A stretch of DNA of 28,827 bases, from assembly GCA_964587525.1 (NCBI GenBank), contig CAZPLZ010000014.1:1-28827 (forward strand). The letters are read 5' to 3'. The position numbers were made by a program, and so were the translations under genes. This document shows, in pieces, positions 8,064 to 15,951 of this stretch. The number at the start of each line of letters is the position of its first letter. Position 1 is the first letter of the stretch. Source of the stretch: CAZPLZ01 sp964587525. Its GTDB lineage: Bacteria; Oederibacteriota; CAKKQC01. Under the pieces are notes generated by a model. It searched no databases and was not told the origin of the DNA. It saw only the letters and a program-made list of their open reading frames with translations.

Positions 8064-8196
8064 TATCTGTATCCCCTGATCCCTACGGATAACTGAACTG
8101 AACCAGCCTGGAGGATGCGACCCAGGTTTTGGGGTAGTTATAACTCACCCCGACCTTTATTTCACGTACAAGCTCTCATTCAACTAGCTGATTTCA

Positions 8197-9210
8197 TCAA
8201 AAACCCATGAAGGGTTGCAGCAGACCGTAACCTGACTGGTTGTCATGCCAGCCTGGATGAGTGGCCATGCGCAAGAGATGTTCCTTAAGTTCCTCGACGT
8301 TGCGTAACGGACTTCGATGGCTTGATCCTCTCCTGTGCTTGGCCACCACCAAAGCCGAGAGACCTGCAACGAAAGGGGTTGCCATAGACGTGCCACTCAA
8401 CGTTGCGTAACCACCCTTCTTATACGTGGACCAAATTTCGGATCCAGGAGCCATGACATCAATTTCGCCTCCGTGGGAAGTGAAACCTGATGGATTACCA
8501 TTGCGATCATGCGAGGCTACGGTGATGACCCCTCCGAACTTCCCGGGGTATCCGATGCTGTTTTGGTAGAGGGACCCCGAATTGCCGGCCGCACAAATCA
8601 CATGGACACCCCGGGCTAAAGCGCTTGAAATCGCCTTATACAGGCTGTGCGAAATTGAGGGTCCTCCCAACGACATGGAGATGATATTGGCTCGTTGGGA
8701 GACAGCCCAGTCCACACCACGGGCAGTCCAGTCAAAACTTCCGCTACCGCTATTGGAAAGAACTTTTCCGACAAGAAGGCTGGCTTGGGGAGCCACCCCA
8801 ACAAACCCCACGTTATTTAGCCGAGCCGCAATAATCCCGGCGCAATGTGTGCCATGCCCATTTTCATCCTCGATGCCATCACCGGTGAAATCCCGCATTT
8901 CTGCAATTGCACTCTGAAGATCGGGATGATCGGGATCGATTCCTGTATCCAACACCGCCACCCGAATCCCTCTCCCCTGCGTTTGCCGCCAAAGTCTTGG
9001 GATGCCCAAAACCGCTTCGGCCCAATTAATCCGCTCTCGTTTCGCAGCCGCCATAAGGGACAATTCTGCAAGACTTGTGGCCACATTATGAATCTTGACC
9101 GGGTATAGCCTTGCTTGTGCACCGGTATTCCTACCAGCTTTGGCCAATCTCCGGACTTTTGATCTAGCCCGCTTGTTCTTCTTGCGATTGGTTGACTTCC
9201 TTTTAGCCAT
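8197..9210 (-). CDS. Cytoplasmic S8 (subtilisin-like) serine peptidase
   Basis: The 337-residue protein carries the complete subtilase triad: Asp88 in VAVLDTGIDPDHPDL, His119 in NGHGTHCAG and Ser275 in LSGTSMATPFVAG. Asn210 of AAGNSGS is the oxyanion-hole residue. There is no signal peptide. The N-terminus is instead an extremely basic tail (MAKRKSTNRKKNKRARSKVRR) that could bind nucleic acid or act as a removable propeptide. The protease should therefore act inside the cell unless exported in some other way. GGGGGAGGAG is an excellent ribosome-binding site for ATG 9210. It lies between a PLD-family enzyme upstream (113-base gap) and a polytopic membrane protein downstream, all on the minus strand. 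Confidence 0.93.
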   Translation of the reverse strand: MAKRKSTNRKKNKRARSKVRRLAKAGRNTGAQARLYPVKIHNVATSLAELSLMAAAKRERINWAEAVLGIPRLWRQTQGRGIRVAVLDTGIDPDHPDLQSAIAEMRDFTGDGIEDENGHGTHCAGIIAARLNNVGFVGVAPQASLLVGKVLSNSGSGSFDWTARGVDWAVSQRANIISMSLGGPSISHSLYKAISSALARGVHVICAAGNSGSLYQNSIGYPGKFGGVITVASHDRNGNPSGFTSHGGEIDVMAPGSEIWSTYKKGGYATLSGTSMATPFVAGLSALVVAKHRRGSSHRSPLRNVEELKEHLLRMATHPGWHDNQSGYGLLQPFMGF

Positions 9211-9323
9211 AGCTCCTCCCCCTAATTTTCAGCATTCCCCTAAATCAATAGTTTGTAGTGGCTTGCATCTTCCTGAGCCACGCAGCCGAGTTCGTTGCTG
9301 AAGCACGGCGTGCACAGGTGTGG

Positions 9324-10445
9324 TCATTTAAGTCTCTTGCCGTGATCTTCGATAATCCGGTTCAGCTCAGCGAGCGCAAATTTCGCTAGCGCCTTCTGGG
9401 CCTTGATCGACGCCTTGTCGGTGGATTCCAGGTCACCAAGAATGATGATGTTTTCGTCATTCAGCCGGGTTGCCGGGCCGGTATAGTTGAAACTGCCCGC
9501 GATGATCACCTGCTGATCCAGAATCATTAGTTTGTGGTGCAACTTCCCGAGTTTGTGCTTCTTTCCATTGGGGCCTACGACCGTCTGGCTTGATACTTTG
9601 AAGAGCTTTGCCCCGGCATTGTGAACAGTCCGGGATGCCGCCCACTTTTGGTTGGCCATCATGCCGTCGAGGGCTCCACGAATCAGCATTTTGGTGCTGG
9701 CCAGCTTAATCATAACGTCATCGATTCCTGACGACTGGGCGAACGTAAAGATCGCAAAGTCGACGCGCCGCTTGGCCTTGATCATCTGTTTCATGATTTC
9801 CATCTCGGGGTTGTGGTCAGGTGCGAAGAGGATCCGGATGGGAATATCACTCACGACGACATCAGGGGGTGCCGGATCGTGGCCCTCATTGAGCTTCCCG
9901 AAATGTCCTTGGCGGATTTCCTTGAATTCTTTGCTGTAGATCTTCGCCACTTTCTTGTCGTGGACGATGATCACATGGTTGAGGTTGTTGTGCGTGCCCG
10001 TGTTGGTGAAATTGGTTGATCCGGTCAGGACAGATGTGCCGTCACGGACTATGAACTTTTGGTGGAAGATCGAGGGGTTGAAATCGGAACGGACGTAGAT
10101 TGCTGAACGGAGGATCGCATCATGGATTGCCCGGTTATCCTTGTGTTCGCCGGCCCGCTTCAGCCTGGCAGACTCACAGTCGAGATCGAAGTGGACGGTG
10201 CGATGTTCGGTCAGGTAATCGGCTTCGAGGACCAGGTTGACTCGCACTCGTGCGGTTCGACCTGGTATTTTTCGCCGTCTTGCCCGGATAATGGCTTTTC
10301 CGATTTCCCAAGAGTCAAGTTCCTGTACAGCAATGTCCAACTTCTTCTCGGCCCCATCGATGAACTCAACAATGGTTTTTTCTAGGTCATCCGGCGCCCC
10401 GAGCAGCGATGGCCCCATATACATTTCGACACTTCCTATCTTCAT
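9324..10445 (-). CDS. Phospholipase D-like protein (PLD nuclease/lipase superfamily), two HKD motifs
   Basis: The 373-residue protein has two complete HxKx4D motifs. His128-Lys130-Asp135 is followed by GSTN (142-145), and His303-Lys305-Asp310 by GSFN (317-320). Having both on one chain means a monomer can form the PLD active site. There is no signal peptide or membrane helix, so it should be cytosolic, as in the bacterial PLD-like group that includes nucleases. Whether it cuts nucleic acid or phospholipid cannot be read from sequence. ACGGAGGC precedes ATG 10445. It is the first gene of a minus-strand series with the subtilisin and two membrane proteins, and is divergent from the YegP-like gene across 149 bases. 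Confidence 0.9.
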   Translation of the reverse strand: MKIGSVEMYMGPSLLGAPDDLEKTIVEFIDGAEKKLDIAVQELDSWEIGKAIIRARRRKIPGRTARVRVNLVLEADYLTEHRTVHFDLDCESARLKRAGEHKDNRAIHDAILRSAIYVRSDFNPSIFHQKFIVRDGTSVLTGSTNFTNTGTHNNLNHVIIVHDKKVAKIYSKEFKEIRQGHFGKLNEGHDPAPPDVVVSDIPIRILFAPDHNPEMEIMKQMIKAKRRVDFAIFTFAQSSGIDDVMIKLASTKMLIRGALDGMMANQKWAASRTVHNAGAKLFKVSSQTVVGPNGKKHKLGKLHHKLMILDQQVIIAGSFNYTGPATRLNDENIIILGDLESTDKASIKAQKALAKFALAELNRIIEDHGKRLK

Positions 10446-10594
10446 GTGTGTAAGCCTCCGTAGGGTCTGTCGTTAACTGTAAGATCAATGGGCACGTATT
10501 CATGAGGTGGTTATATTACCCTAAGTGATGTTACTATGCATAGATCATAATATGAGCTGATTTGGCATGGAAGCAACAAAGGGAGGGATAAGAT

Positions 10595-11287
10595 ATGGCA
10601 ACGCGCCGGTCAGGAAAGGCCTTCAAAGGCAGGGCCATCTTTCAAACCTTCAAGGATAAAGCCGGTGAATATCGCTGGCGTCTTCGTGCCACCAACAAGC
10701 GGATCATCGCCGATTCAGCTGAAGGGTACAAAAAGATGTCGAGCTGCCGGCATGGGATTGCCCTCGTCAAGCAGGCGGCGCCGTCCCCACGCATCAAGTT
10801 CCAGTTCTTCAGGGACAAGCGGAGGGAATACCGCTGGCGGCTCCGTGCGGCCAACTACAAAATCGTCGCGGACTCGGCTGAGGGCTACAAGAAGAAACAG
10901 GACGCCGAACGTGGTGTCGCCCTGGTAATGCAAGCGGCAGCGTCCAAGCGGCCCCGCTTCCAACTCTTCCGGGACAAAGCGAGCGAGTTTCGCTGGCGCC
11001 TGCGTGCAGCCAATGGTCAAATCATTGCCGACTCCGGTGAGGGGTACAAGGGGAAAGGCGCCTGTCAGCATGGCATCGCCTTAGTGCGACGGGCTGCCCC
11101 ATCACCTCGGTTTAAGTTTCAAGTCTTTAAGGATCGAGGAGGAGGATACCGTTGGCGCCTGCGGGCCGCCAATTACGAGATCATCGCGGATTCCGCCGAG
11201 GGATATAAACGGGGGGCGGATTGTGAGCATGGGATCTCCCTCGTGATGCGGTTGGCTCCGCTCGCGCGCATTGTGGGCCGGTGCTAA
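10595..11287 (+). CDS. Four-repeat DUF1508 / YegP-like protein
   Basis: The 230-residue product is almost entirely four tandem DUF1508 units with a 53-residue period (units begin near residues 16, 69, 122 and 175). Each carries the pattern F-x-x-F-[KR]-D-x-x-x-x-[YF]-R-W-R-L-R-A-x-N-x-x-I-[IV]-A-D-S-x-E-G-Y followed by a helix ending HGIALV or a variant. Typical YegP proteins have two units, so this is a doubled version. Members are small cytosolic proteins of unknown biochemical role. GGGAGGG sits just ahead of ATG 10595. The gene overlaps the 3' end of the convergent DUF1837-like gene by four bases. Confidence 0.92.
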   Translation: MATRRSGKAFKGRAIFQTFKDKAGEYRWRLRATNKRIIADSAEGYKKMSSCRHGIALVKQAAPSPRIKFQFFRDKRREYRWRLRAANYKIVADSAEGYKKKQDAERGVALVMQAAASKRPRFQLFRDKASEFRWRLRAANGQIIADSGEGYKGKGACQHGIALVRRAAPSPRFKFQVFKDRGGGYRWRLRAANYEIIADSAEGYKRGADCEHGISLVMRLAPLARIVGRC

Positions 11288-11757
11288 ATCCTCGTGACCT
11301 CAAGTGAGATGAAAGGCGCTCTTGGTCTGGACGTAGGGTGCGCGAGCCGATGAAACTCCCAATGCTTCTGGCCGGCCCCATCCTTCGACGGGTCGAGCAC
11401 GTGAACGGTTACATTGGGGGAATCCTTAAAGTAAACCTTGGATATAAGTGGGATGCTTTTGCAGAAGTCTCTAAGTAGAAGATGGAGAACGATCTCTCCT
11501 ATCTCCCCTCGTTTTTGATAGTTGTCAGTCGTGTAGACGAGACGGGCCGCTTCTCTTATGTGATCCCAGCTGACCGGCAGAGGGAAGTTCTGTCCTGCGT
11601 GTGGTCCGAGTGCGTATTCGGGGATGATGCGACAAAGCAGATCCACGAGAGGTATGAGGCGGAAACGGTTTTGTTCGAAGCCGACATGATAGGCCCGGAG
11701 TGTTGATTCGGATAATTGCTGGCGGAGTACGAGATCAGATTGAAACGGTCTTGTCAT
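11284..11757 (-). pseudogene. Truncated DUF1837 / HamA-like protein
   Basis: The 157-residue product matches the DUF1837 (HamA C-terminal) family through LPVSWDHIREAARLVYTT, then KRGEIGEIVLHLLLRDF, then PLISKVYFKDSPNVTVH. In full proteins this is followed by a GFDAVH-type segment and a downstream LWLGE(A/S)K nuclease core. Here the sequence instead runs VLDPSKDGAGQKHWEFHRLAHP and ends. The catalytic half is therefore missing or scrambled, and an inactive fragment is most likely. HamA partners with the helicase HamB in Hachiman anti-phage defence, but no helicase is present in this window. It lies 30 bases behind the small membrane protein gene, last in the patatin operon. The family call is from memory of its motifs. 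Confidence 0.6.
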
Positions 11758-11787
11758 GTATTCGGTGGATTCGTCGGTACAGGGGGA

Positions 11788-12231
11788 TTATTCACCATTG
11801 CCGCCAGGGAAGGAACCGAGTATAGCTGCTAGCCAAGAGGGCGCATCGAACATCCATCCCACGTAACGCTTTACGATAACTATTGCAGAATCGAAGGGGC
11901 CCTCGAACCCTGCCAAAATTGCAAAACCACGCAGTACGAAAAATATGCAACCGATTAACAAAATAAAGATCACGGACGCATAGGCTTTAGAGTTAATAAC
12001 ATCCGGATCGCCGCTCTGATCAAAGAATGTCTTAAGCCCTTCCTTCAGGCCGAACAGTTGAACGAGATGGATGCCGTAAATCACCAATGTTCCAGGGAGC
12101 ATGCCAAGCCCCGCCAATATGCTGCCCCACCAAAAGTCAGCGCGCTCCCCAAGGTACACATATGGAAGCTTTACCAGTGGGAGCGAAATCATTACTAAGG
12201 GCAAAGTAAAGATAAGCCGTAGCCACGCCAT
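11788..12231 (-). CDS. Small polytopic membrane protein in the patatin operon
   Basis: No family recognised. The 147 residues contain hydrophobic segments at about 4-22 (LRLIFTLPLVMISLPLVKL), 38-61 (ILAGLGMLPGTLVIYGIHLVQLF) and 85-107 (ASVIFILLIGCIFFVLRGFAILA), plus an amphipathic C-terminal part. It follows the patatin gene by 22 bases on the same strand and precedes the DUF1837-like fragment by 30. That strongly suggests one transcript and a membrane partner for the lipase. Confidence 0.65.
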   Translation of the reverse strand: MAWLRLIFTLPLVMISLPLVKLPYVYLGERADFWWGSILAGLGMLPGTLVIYGIHLVQLFGLKEGLKTFFDQSGDPDVINSKAYASVIFILLIGCIFFVLRGFAILAGFEGPFDSAIVIVKRYVGWMFDAPSWLAAILGSFPGGNGE

Positions 12232-12253
12232 AAGTTAAGAGTAGAGCAGCCTT

Positions 12254-13279
12254 CTATGTTCGAATCTTGTTCAACGGTGTTTCAGTCGGTCGTGGATTAT
12301 TGAACCATTCAAAATATTTCTTTGTGCTCTTGCGACCGCTCTGAACCAATATTTCGATTTTTTTCTTTTTCAAATCGAAGTCTGTCGTTTTAACTCCTTT
12401 CGCATCGATGAAAATGGTTCTATGCCAATCGTTCTTGTGAAGATGGGCTTTGTTGGCCATTTCGGAGAAGAATCCGAGCAGGGCACCCATGTAATCTTTA
12501 AACCCTTCGATTTTTCTATCCGGAATGTCCCAGTTGTCAGTTTCCCACCTGATTTCGTCTTGGGTATCCACGCGTAGGCCTAGGGTCTCTTTGTTGTAGC
12601 GATCGTCCTTGTCATATTTGGTGGGATACGATGTTTTCAGTCCGGCGCTTTTCTTGCTCAAGTATTTGACGTCATCAAAGATGTCGATGGGGTAGTTGTA
12701 GCTGACGCCGCCATCGACGAGGATCTTGCCTTTGCGCGCCATGGCCATAAACACCAGGGGGATGCTCATGGAGGTGCGAACTGCTTCCCAGATTGGAGCA
12801 TTGGGCGTGTGTTCGGATTCGGTAGAGTAGATTTTGCAATCCTGGGCGCTGAGGTCTGTTCCAACCACGTAGAGGTCACGAAATCCCTTCTCCTGTGCTG
12901 CGACCTTTCGCTTGAGCTCCCGAAATGTTAGATCACCGTTGCCAGCAAGGTTTTGGATATGCTCTCTCATCCACGTTGGAAAGGCCTCTCCGCGGTACCA
13001 GCCGTACTTTCTTACAAGCCTGATGGCCCCTGCGATGCGACCTCCCCAACCGGTGTCCATGAAGTCGTTGAAGTTAGTGGTCGCAAGGATGTGGCCCAGT
13101 TTTTTGGTCGTACATCCTAATGCGAGGAGCGTGGCCGTAATCGCCCCCGCCGACGTGCCCGCAACGCGGCGAATGCCGGATAAGATACCCTGGCGCTCGA
13201 GGACTTCGATAGCGCCTGCAAACGCAATGCCCTTTACACCGCCTCCCTCGAAGACCAGATTCCGAAACTGGGTAATCAT
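12254..13279 (-). CDS. Patatin-like phospholipase
   Basis: The 341-residue protein has every patatin hallmark. The oxyanion-hole glycine loop is EGGGVKGIAFAG (residues 11-22), the nucleophile elbow is GTSAG with Ser43, and the dyad Asp189 lies in VDGGVSYNYPI. It has no signal peptide, so it probably works on the cytoplasmic face of the membrane, releasing fatty acids from phospholipids. The C-terminal 110 residues (HKNDWHRTIFIDAKGVKTTDF region) are basic and unlike classical plant patatins. Patatins serve as membrane-damaging effectors in several anti-phage systems, but no nucleotide-sensing partner such as a CD-NTase is visible. It lies between two membrane-protein genes with gaps of 22 and 23 bases. 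Confidence 0.93.
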   Translation of the reverse strand: MITQFRNLVFEGGGVKGIAFAGAIEVLERQGILSGIRRVAGTSAGAITATLLALGCTTKKLGHILATTNFNDFMDTGWGGRIAGAIRLVRKYGWYRGEAFPTWMREHIQNLAGNGDLTFRELKRKVAAQEKGFRDLYVVGTDLSAQDCKIYSTESEHTPNAPIWEAVRTSMSIPLVFMAMARKGKILVDGGVSYNYPIDIFDDVKYLSKKSAGLKTSYPTKYDKDDRYNKETLGLRVDTQDEIRWETDNWDIPDRKIEGFKDYMGALLGFFSEMANKAHLHKNDWHRTIFIDAKGVKTTDFDLKKKKIEILVQSGRKSTKKYFEWFNNPRPTETPLNKIRT

Positions 13280-13302
13280 AGGTTCATCTCCTTTATTTCA
13301 CG

Positions 13303-14349
13303 TTAGTTCAGCAGCAGTTTTCCAAAGAGTCCGACGAGTATTGGTGCCAAGATAGCCGCTCCACGTGTAAACATTTGAAGTGGGCTGCCATAGAGTCCTT
13401 CGCGTTGTGACCAATGGATGGATGCGTCACGTTTCGATTGACCCTCGCGGCCGAGGGCATGTTTCCTAATCTGTAGAATTGCCGCAGCTGGTAAATATAC
13501 GCTTACCAAAAGCAAGGAGAAAAATACGCCGATGGCATTCGCGATTCCCGATGTCACAGCCTTAATGTGTGCTCCGAGGTTGTCCTCCACGGTAAATGCA
13601 GATAGCCATCCAAGGAGCGCATGGACCTCAAAGACGCCGATCACGAGGAGGGCAGCACACGTATAGAGCAACAGCTGTAATCTGTTGGATTTGACCGTTA
13701 GGCTCTCTCGATTCTCGATCAGTCCGACAGGCGGTAGGTTGACGGTCAGGCTGCATGCCACCATTACCGCGATGGCAACAGCGATGCTTAAGCCAGAGAG
13801 AAAGTTTCCTGCACTATGAAGGCTTGTCGTGCCTGAGGCAAGCTCCAGCATTTCGACGAGATGCTGCACGGCATGAGGCTGGAGTGTATTCCCAAACAAC
13901 TGCAAAATCACTACCGAGCAGAGGCATATCAATCCTGTCAGCCCACACACACCTCTGCGATATGCTGACGGATAGCCGCTGAGCGAGCGATAGATGACAT
14001 GTGCCGCAACCGCGCCGACGAAGAACATGAAGACCGCGCACGTAATGGCTGAAATGAGCCAGTAGACTCGACCACGGAAATCTTTGGTCAGGAGCTCAAT
14101 GGTCTTCGAATCCATCACATCGATGGAATAACGCCTTTCTGTAAGCCTCGAGAGCTTGAAGATCGCCTTCGAGTGTTCATGTTTGTCATCCCGGCGCTCT
14201 GTTGTAGCGAGTTGGCTCTTATGATCGTTCAAGACATGATGAAAGATATGCTCCTCTGACAGGTTTGAGACCAAGTAGAAGCGCCAGCCCAGCACGAGGA
14301 CCATGAATCCACCAACCAGCGGCCATATCCAAGGATGCCTTGTTGACAT
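13303..14349 (-). CDS. Polytopic membrane protein upstream of patatin
   Basis: No family recognised. The 348-residue product starts with one membrane segment (about 10-27, WPLVGGFMVLVLGWRFYL) and has a charged soluble loop of about 60 residues (about 30-95, rich in His, Lys and Asp). Four or five more hydrophobic segments follow (about 96-120, 133-152, 185-203, 228-246, 270-300), with a final one near 325-346. It is the first gene of the minus-strand set with the patatin lipase, 23 bases upstream of it. An AT-rich TATAAT box lies only 8-13 bases ahead of ATG 14349, so the transcript may be nearly leaderless. A sensor or anchoring role for the lipase is inference. Confidence 0.65.
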   Translation of the reverse strand: MSTRHPWIWPLVGGFMVLVLGWRFYLVSNLSEEHIFHHVLNDHKSQLATTERRDDKHEHSKAIFKLSRLTERRYSIDVMDSKTIELLTKDFRGRVYWLISAITCAVFMFFVGAVAAHVIYRSLSGYPSAYRRGVCGLTGLICLCSVVILQLFGNTLQPHAVQHLVEMLELASGTTSLHSAGNFLSGLSIAVAIAVMVACSLTVNLPPVGLIENRESLTVKSNRLQLLLYTCAALLVIGVFEVHALLGWLSAFTVEDNLGAHIKAVTSGIANAIGVFFSLLLVSVYLPAAAILQIRKHALGREGQSKRDASIHWSQREGLYGSPLQMFTRGAAILAPILVGLFGKLLLN

Positions 14350-14533
14350 ATGTTGAATTATATAGTATCTCTACTAATCTAACTACAGAAATCTGCTTCT
14401 ATAGATGGGTTGTTTGACCCGTGTCCGGGTCGGGGGGAGGAAAATTGGCGGCACAATTCTTAAATGCTTTTGGAGATCAACAGCCCTATGGTGTCGTCCG
14501 CCTGACCGACAAAGTGGCGGGGAAGGAGGAGCG

Positions 14534-14701
14534 ATGAAGAAAACGTACACCGAGCAGGAAGTAGCCGACGAGCTTGATGTCAGTGTCCCATTTCTGCATG
14601 GATTGATGTGGGGACTGGGCATTGAATCACGGAAACGGAAGAAAAAAATACTGACTGAGCAAGAATGCAAACGTCTTCGTAAGGCATGGAGGGGCAAATG
14701 A
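14534..14701 (+). CDS. Small MerR-like helix-turn-helix protein
   Basis: The 55-residue product (MKKTYTEQEVADELDVSVPF, then LHGLMWGLGIESRKRKKK and LTEQECKRLRKAWRGK) reads as a single winged HTH of the MerR/excisionase type. EVADELDVSVPFLHGLM is the helix-turn-helix, followed by a basic wing. AAGGAGG (14523-14529) gives ideal spacing to ATG 14534. It is convergent with nothing nearby and divergent from the patatin operon. It could regulate the adjacent accessory genes or be an excisionase-like remnant; no integrase is seen. Confidence 0.65.
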   Translation: MKKTYTEQEVADELDVSVPFLHGLMWGLGIESRKRKKKILTEQECKRLRKAWRGK

Positions 14702-14785
14702 TAGCTGCAGTGACGTATACTGTGGTCCTTTGACAACTCCCTCTAAATGCAAAGAATATCGGTTCCACGATAGAAGGAGCGGCCG

Positions 14786-14929
14786 ATGCTGGATGAAGTA
14801 GCGACGAATGGGTCTTCTATAACCGATATCTTGCGCTACGGCTTCATCGGTCTTTCTTTCCTCTTGGCCGCCATGAGTTACATGCTCTTAAGAGCAGAAG
14901 GTCGGAGGGATCACCCGCTGATCTGCTGA
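14786..14929 (+). CDS. Small single-TM ORF, probably truncated membrane protein
   Basis: A GAAGGAG motif precedes ATG 14786. The 47-residue product is MLDEVATNGSSITDILRYGF followed by a hydrophobic stretch (IGLSFLLAAMSYMLL), a basic end (RAEGRRDHP) and a stop. The RYGF...LL pattern resembles the first helix of the 6167-6871 protein (LLNYGVGG...CLLAFWLF). The stop codon lies inside the right copy of the 58-bp repeat, so the ORF appears cut off at that boundary. It may be a genuine microprotein or the head of a lost gene. Confidence 0.45.
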   Translation: MLDEVATNGSSITDILRYGFIGLSFLLAAMSYMLLRAEGRRDHPLIC

Positions 14930-14975
14930 TTATTTTCACTCATACGCTACACGACCCTGCCACGTGTCACCTCCT
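14918..14975. repeat. Right copy of the 58-bp repeat: decayed 3' end of a membrane protein gene
   Basis: This is a gap-free match (51/58, transitions only) to 6162-6219. Read on the minus strand it encodes EVTRGRVV, then a TAG where the left copy has Trp, then RMSENNQ. It is therefore a dead 3' remnant of a paralogue of the 6167-6871 gene. It marks the right edge of the accessory block and lies just ahead of the aldo/keto reductase gene. Confidence 0.85.
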
Positions 14976-14994
14976 TTAGGAGAACTTGCGAGTG

Positions 14995-15951
14995 ATGCGC
15001 TACCGCCGCTTCGGACGCACCGGGCTCAGGGTCTCGGAAATCAGCCTTGGAGGATTGTTCTTCAGCCCCAAGCTTTCCGGAGGGCGGAGCGTCGAAGCCG
15101 CGATCCGGAGCGCGGCGGACTGCGGCATCAACCTGATTGATGCGGCACCTGCATACAAGGGAAGCGAGGAGGAGATCGGCAAGGTCCTGGTGGCCGGTCT
15201 GCGACGGAAGTTCCTGCTGGCCACCAAGTGGTGGCCCTATATGGATGACGGCAAAACAATTCTGCAAAACCCGTCCGCGCTTCGCGCCTCGGTGGAAGGG
15301 TCGCTCCGCAGGCTACGGACGGATGTCATTGACCTGTTCCAGTTTCATTCGGTCACTCACCGGGGCGACGTGGATCGCCTGCTTGGGGGCCCGCTGCTAC
15401 CGGAAATCGCCAGATTGAAGAAAGAAGGCAAGATCAGGTTTCTGGGCCTGAGCAATTCCGGGGAGTGGGACCCCGATGATGAGCGGCTTCAAGAAGCGGT
15501 GCGCAGCGGAGCCTTCGACACCTGCATGCCGGAGTTCCTGATCTTTCGCCAGCGGCCGGCGGACACACTGCTCCCAGCCTGCGCCAAACGTGACGCCGGG
15601 ATCATTTCCATCATGCCGCTGGGCCAGGCGGCGTGGGGGTATGGCCTGCGCAACCGCAAGTACCTGAGGGATTCCCTGGACGGGCTCATCAAAAAAGGGG
15701 CGCTGCCTTCTGCGGAGCCGTACACGCGGGACGACGTGCTGGACTTTCTCCTGGATGAACACACCACCACCATCCCCGCCGCGGCGCTGCGGTTCTGCCT
15801 CTCGTTTCCCGAAATCTCCACGGTGTGCTGCGGCACCAACGATCCAGTGCATGTTGCGGAAAACGCTGCGGTCAGCGAGGCCGGACCCTACGACGCGAAC
15901 CGGCTGGCCCGAGTCCGGGAGCTGTTCAACTTTTTCGAGAAACCTTCTTGA
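14995..15951 (+). CDS. Aldo/keto reductase
   Basis: The 318-residue protein has the AKR TIM-barrel start (MRYRRFGRTGLRVSEISLGG) and a complete catalytic tetrad: Asp49 and Tyr54 in LIDAAPAYKGSEE, Lys78 in LATKWW and His118 in LFQFHS. Members reduce carbonyls or oxidise hydroxyls of sugars and aldehydes with NADP(H) in the cytosol. Many of this bacterial branch, including L-galactose and L-fucose dehydrogenase relatives, act on aldoses, but the substrate is not determined here. GTG 14992 is an alternative start one codon upstream; TAGGAGA (14977-14983) lies 8-11 bases before both. Its 3' end overlaps the convergent ChbG/YdjC gene by 26 bases. It opens the right-hand sugar cluster. Confidence 0.92.
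   Translation: MRYRRFGRTGLRVSEISLGGLFFSPKLSGGRSVEAAIRSAADCGINLIDAAPAYKGSEEEIGKVLVAGLRRKFLLATKWWPYMDDGKTILQNPSALRASVEGSLRRLRTDVIDLFQFHSVTHRGDVDRLLGGPLLPEIARLKKEGKIRFLGLSNSGEWDPDDERLQEAVRSGAFDTCMPEFLIFRQRPADTLLPACAKRDAGIISIMPLGQAAWGYGLRNRKYLRDSLDGLIKKGALPSAEPYTRDDVLDFLLDEHTTTIPAAALRFCLSFPEISTVCCGTNDPVHVAENAAVSEAGPYDANRLARVRELFNFFEKPS

Noticed and set aside
14416..14431. GACCCG-TGTC-CGGGTC hairpin as a terminator
   Set aside because: A 6-4-6 stem is present but no T-run follows on either strand; too short to call.
6162..14975. The accessory block as a transposon or integrated phage
   Set aside because: No transposase, integrase, tRNA end or phage structural gene is visible; the repeat is gene-derived rather than a transposon terminus.
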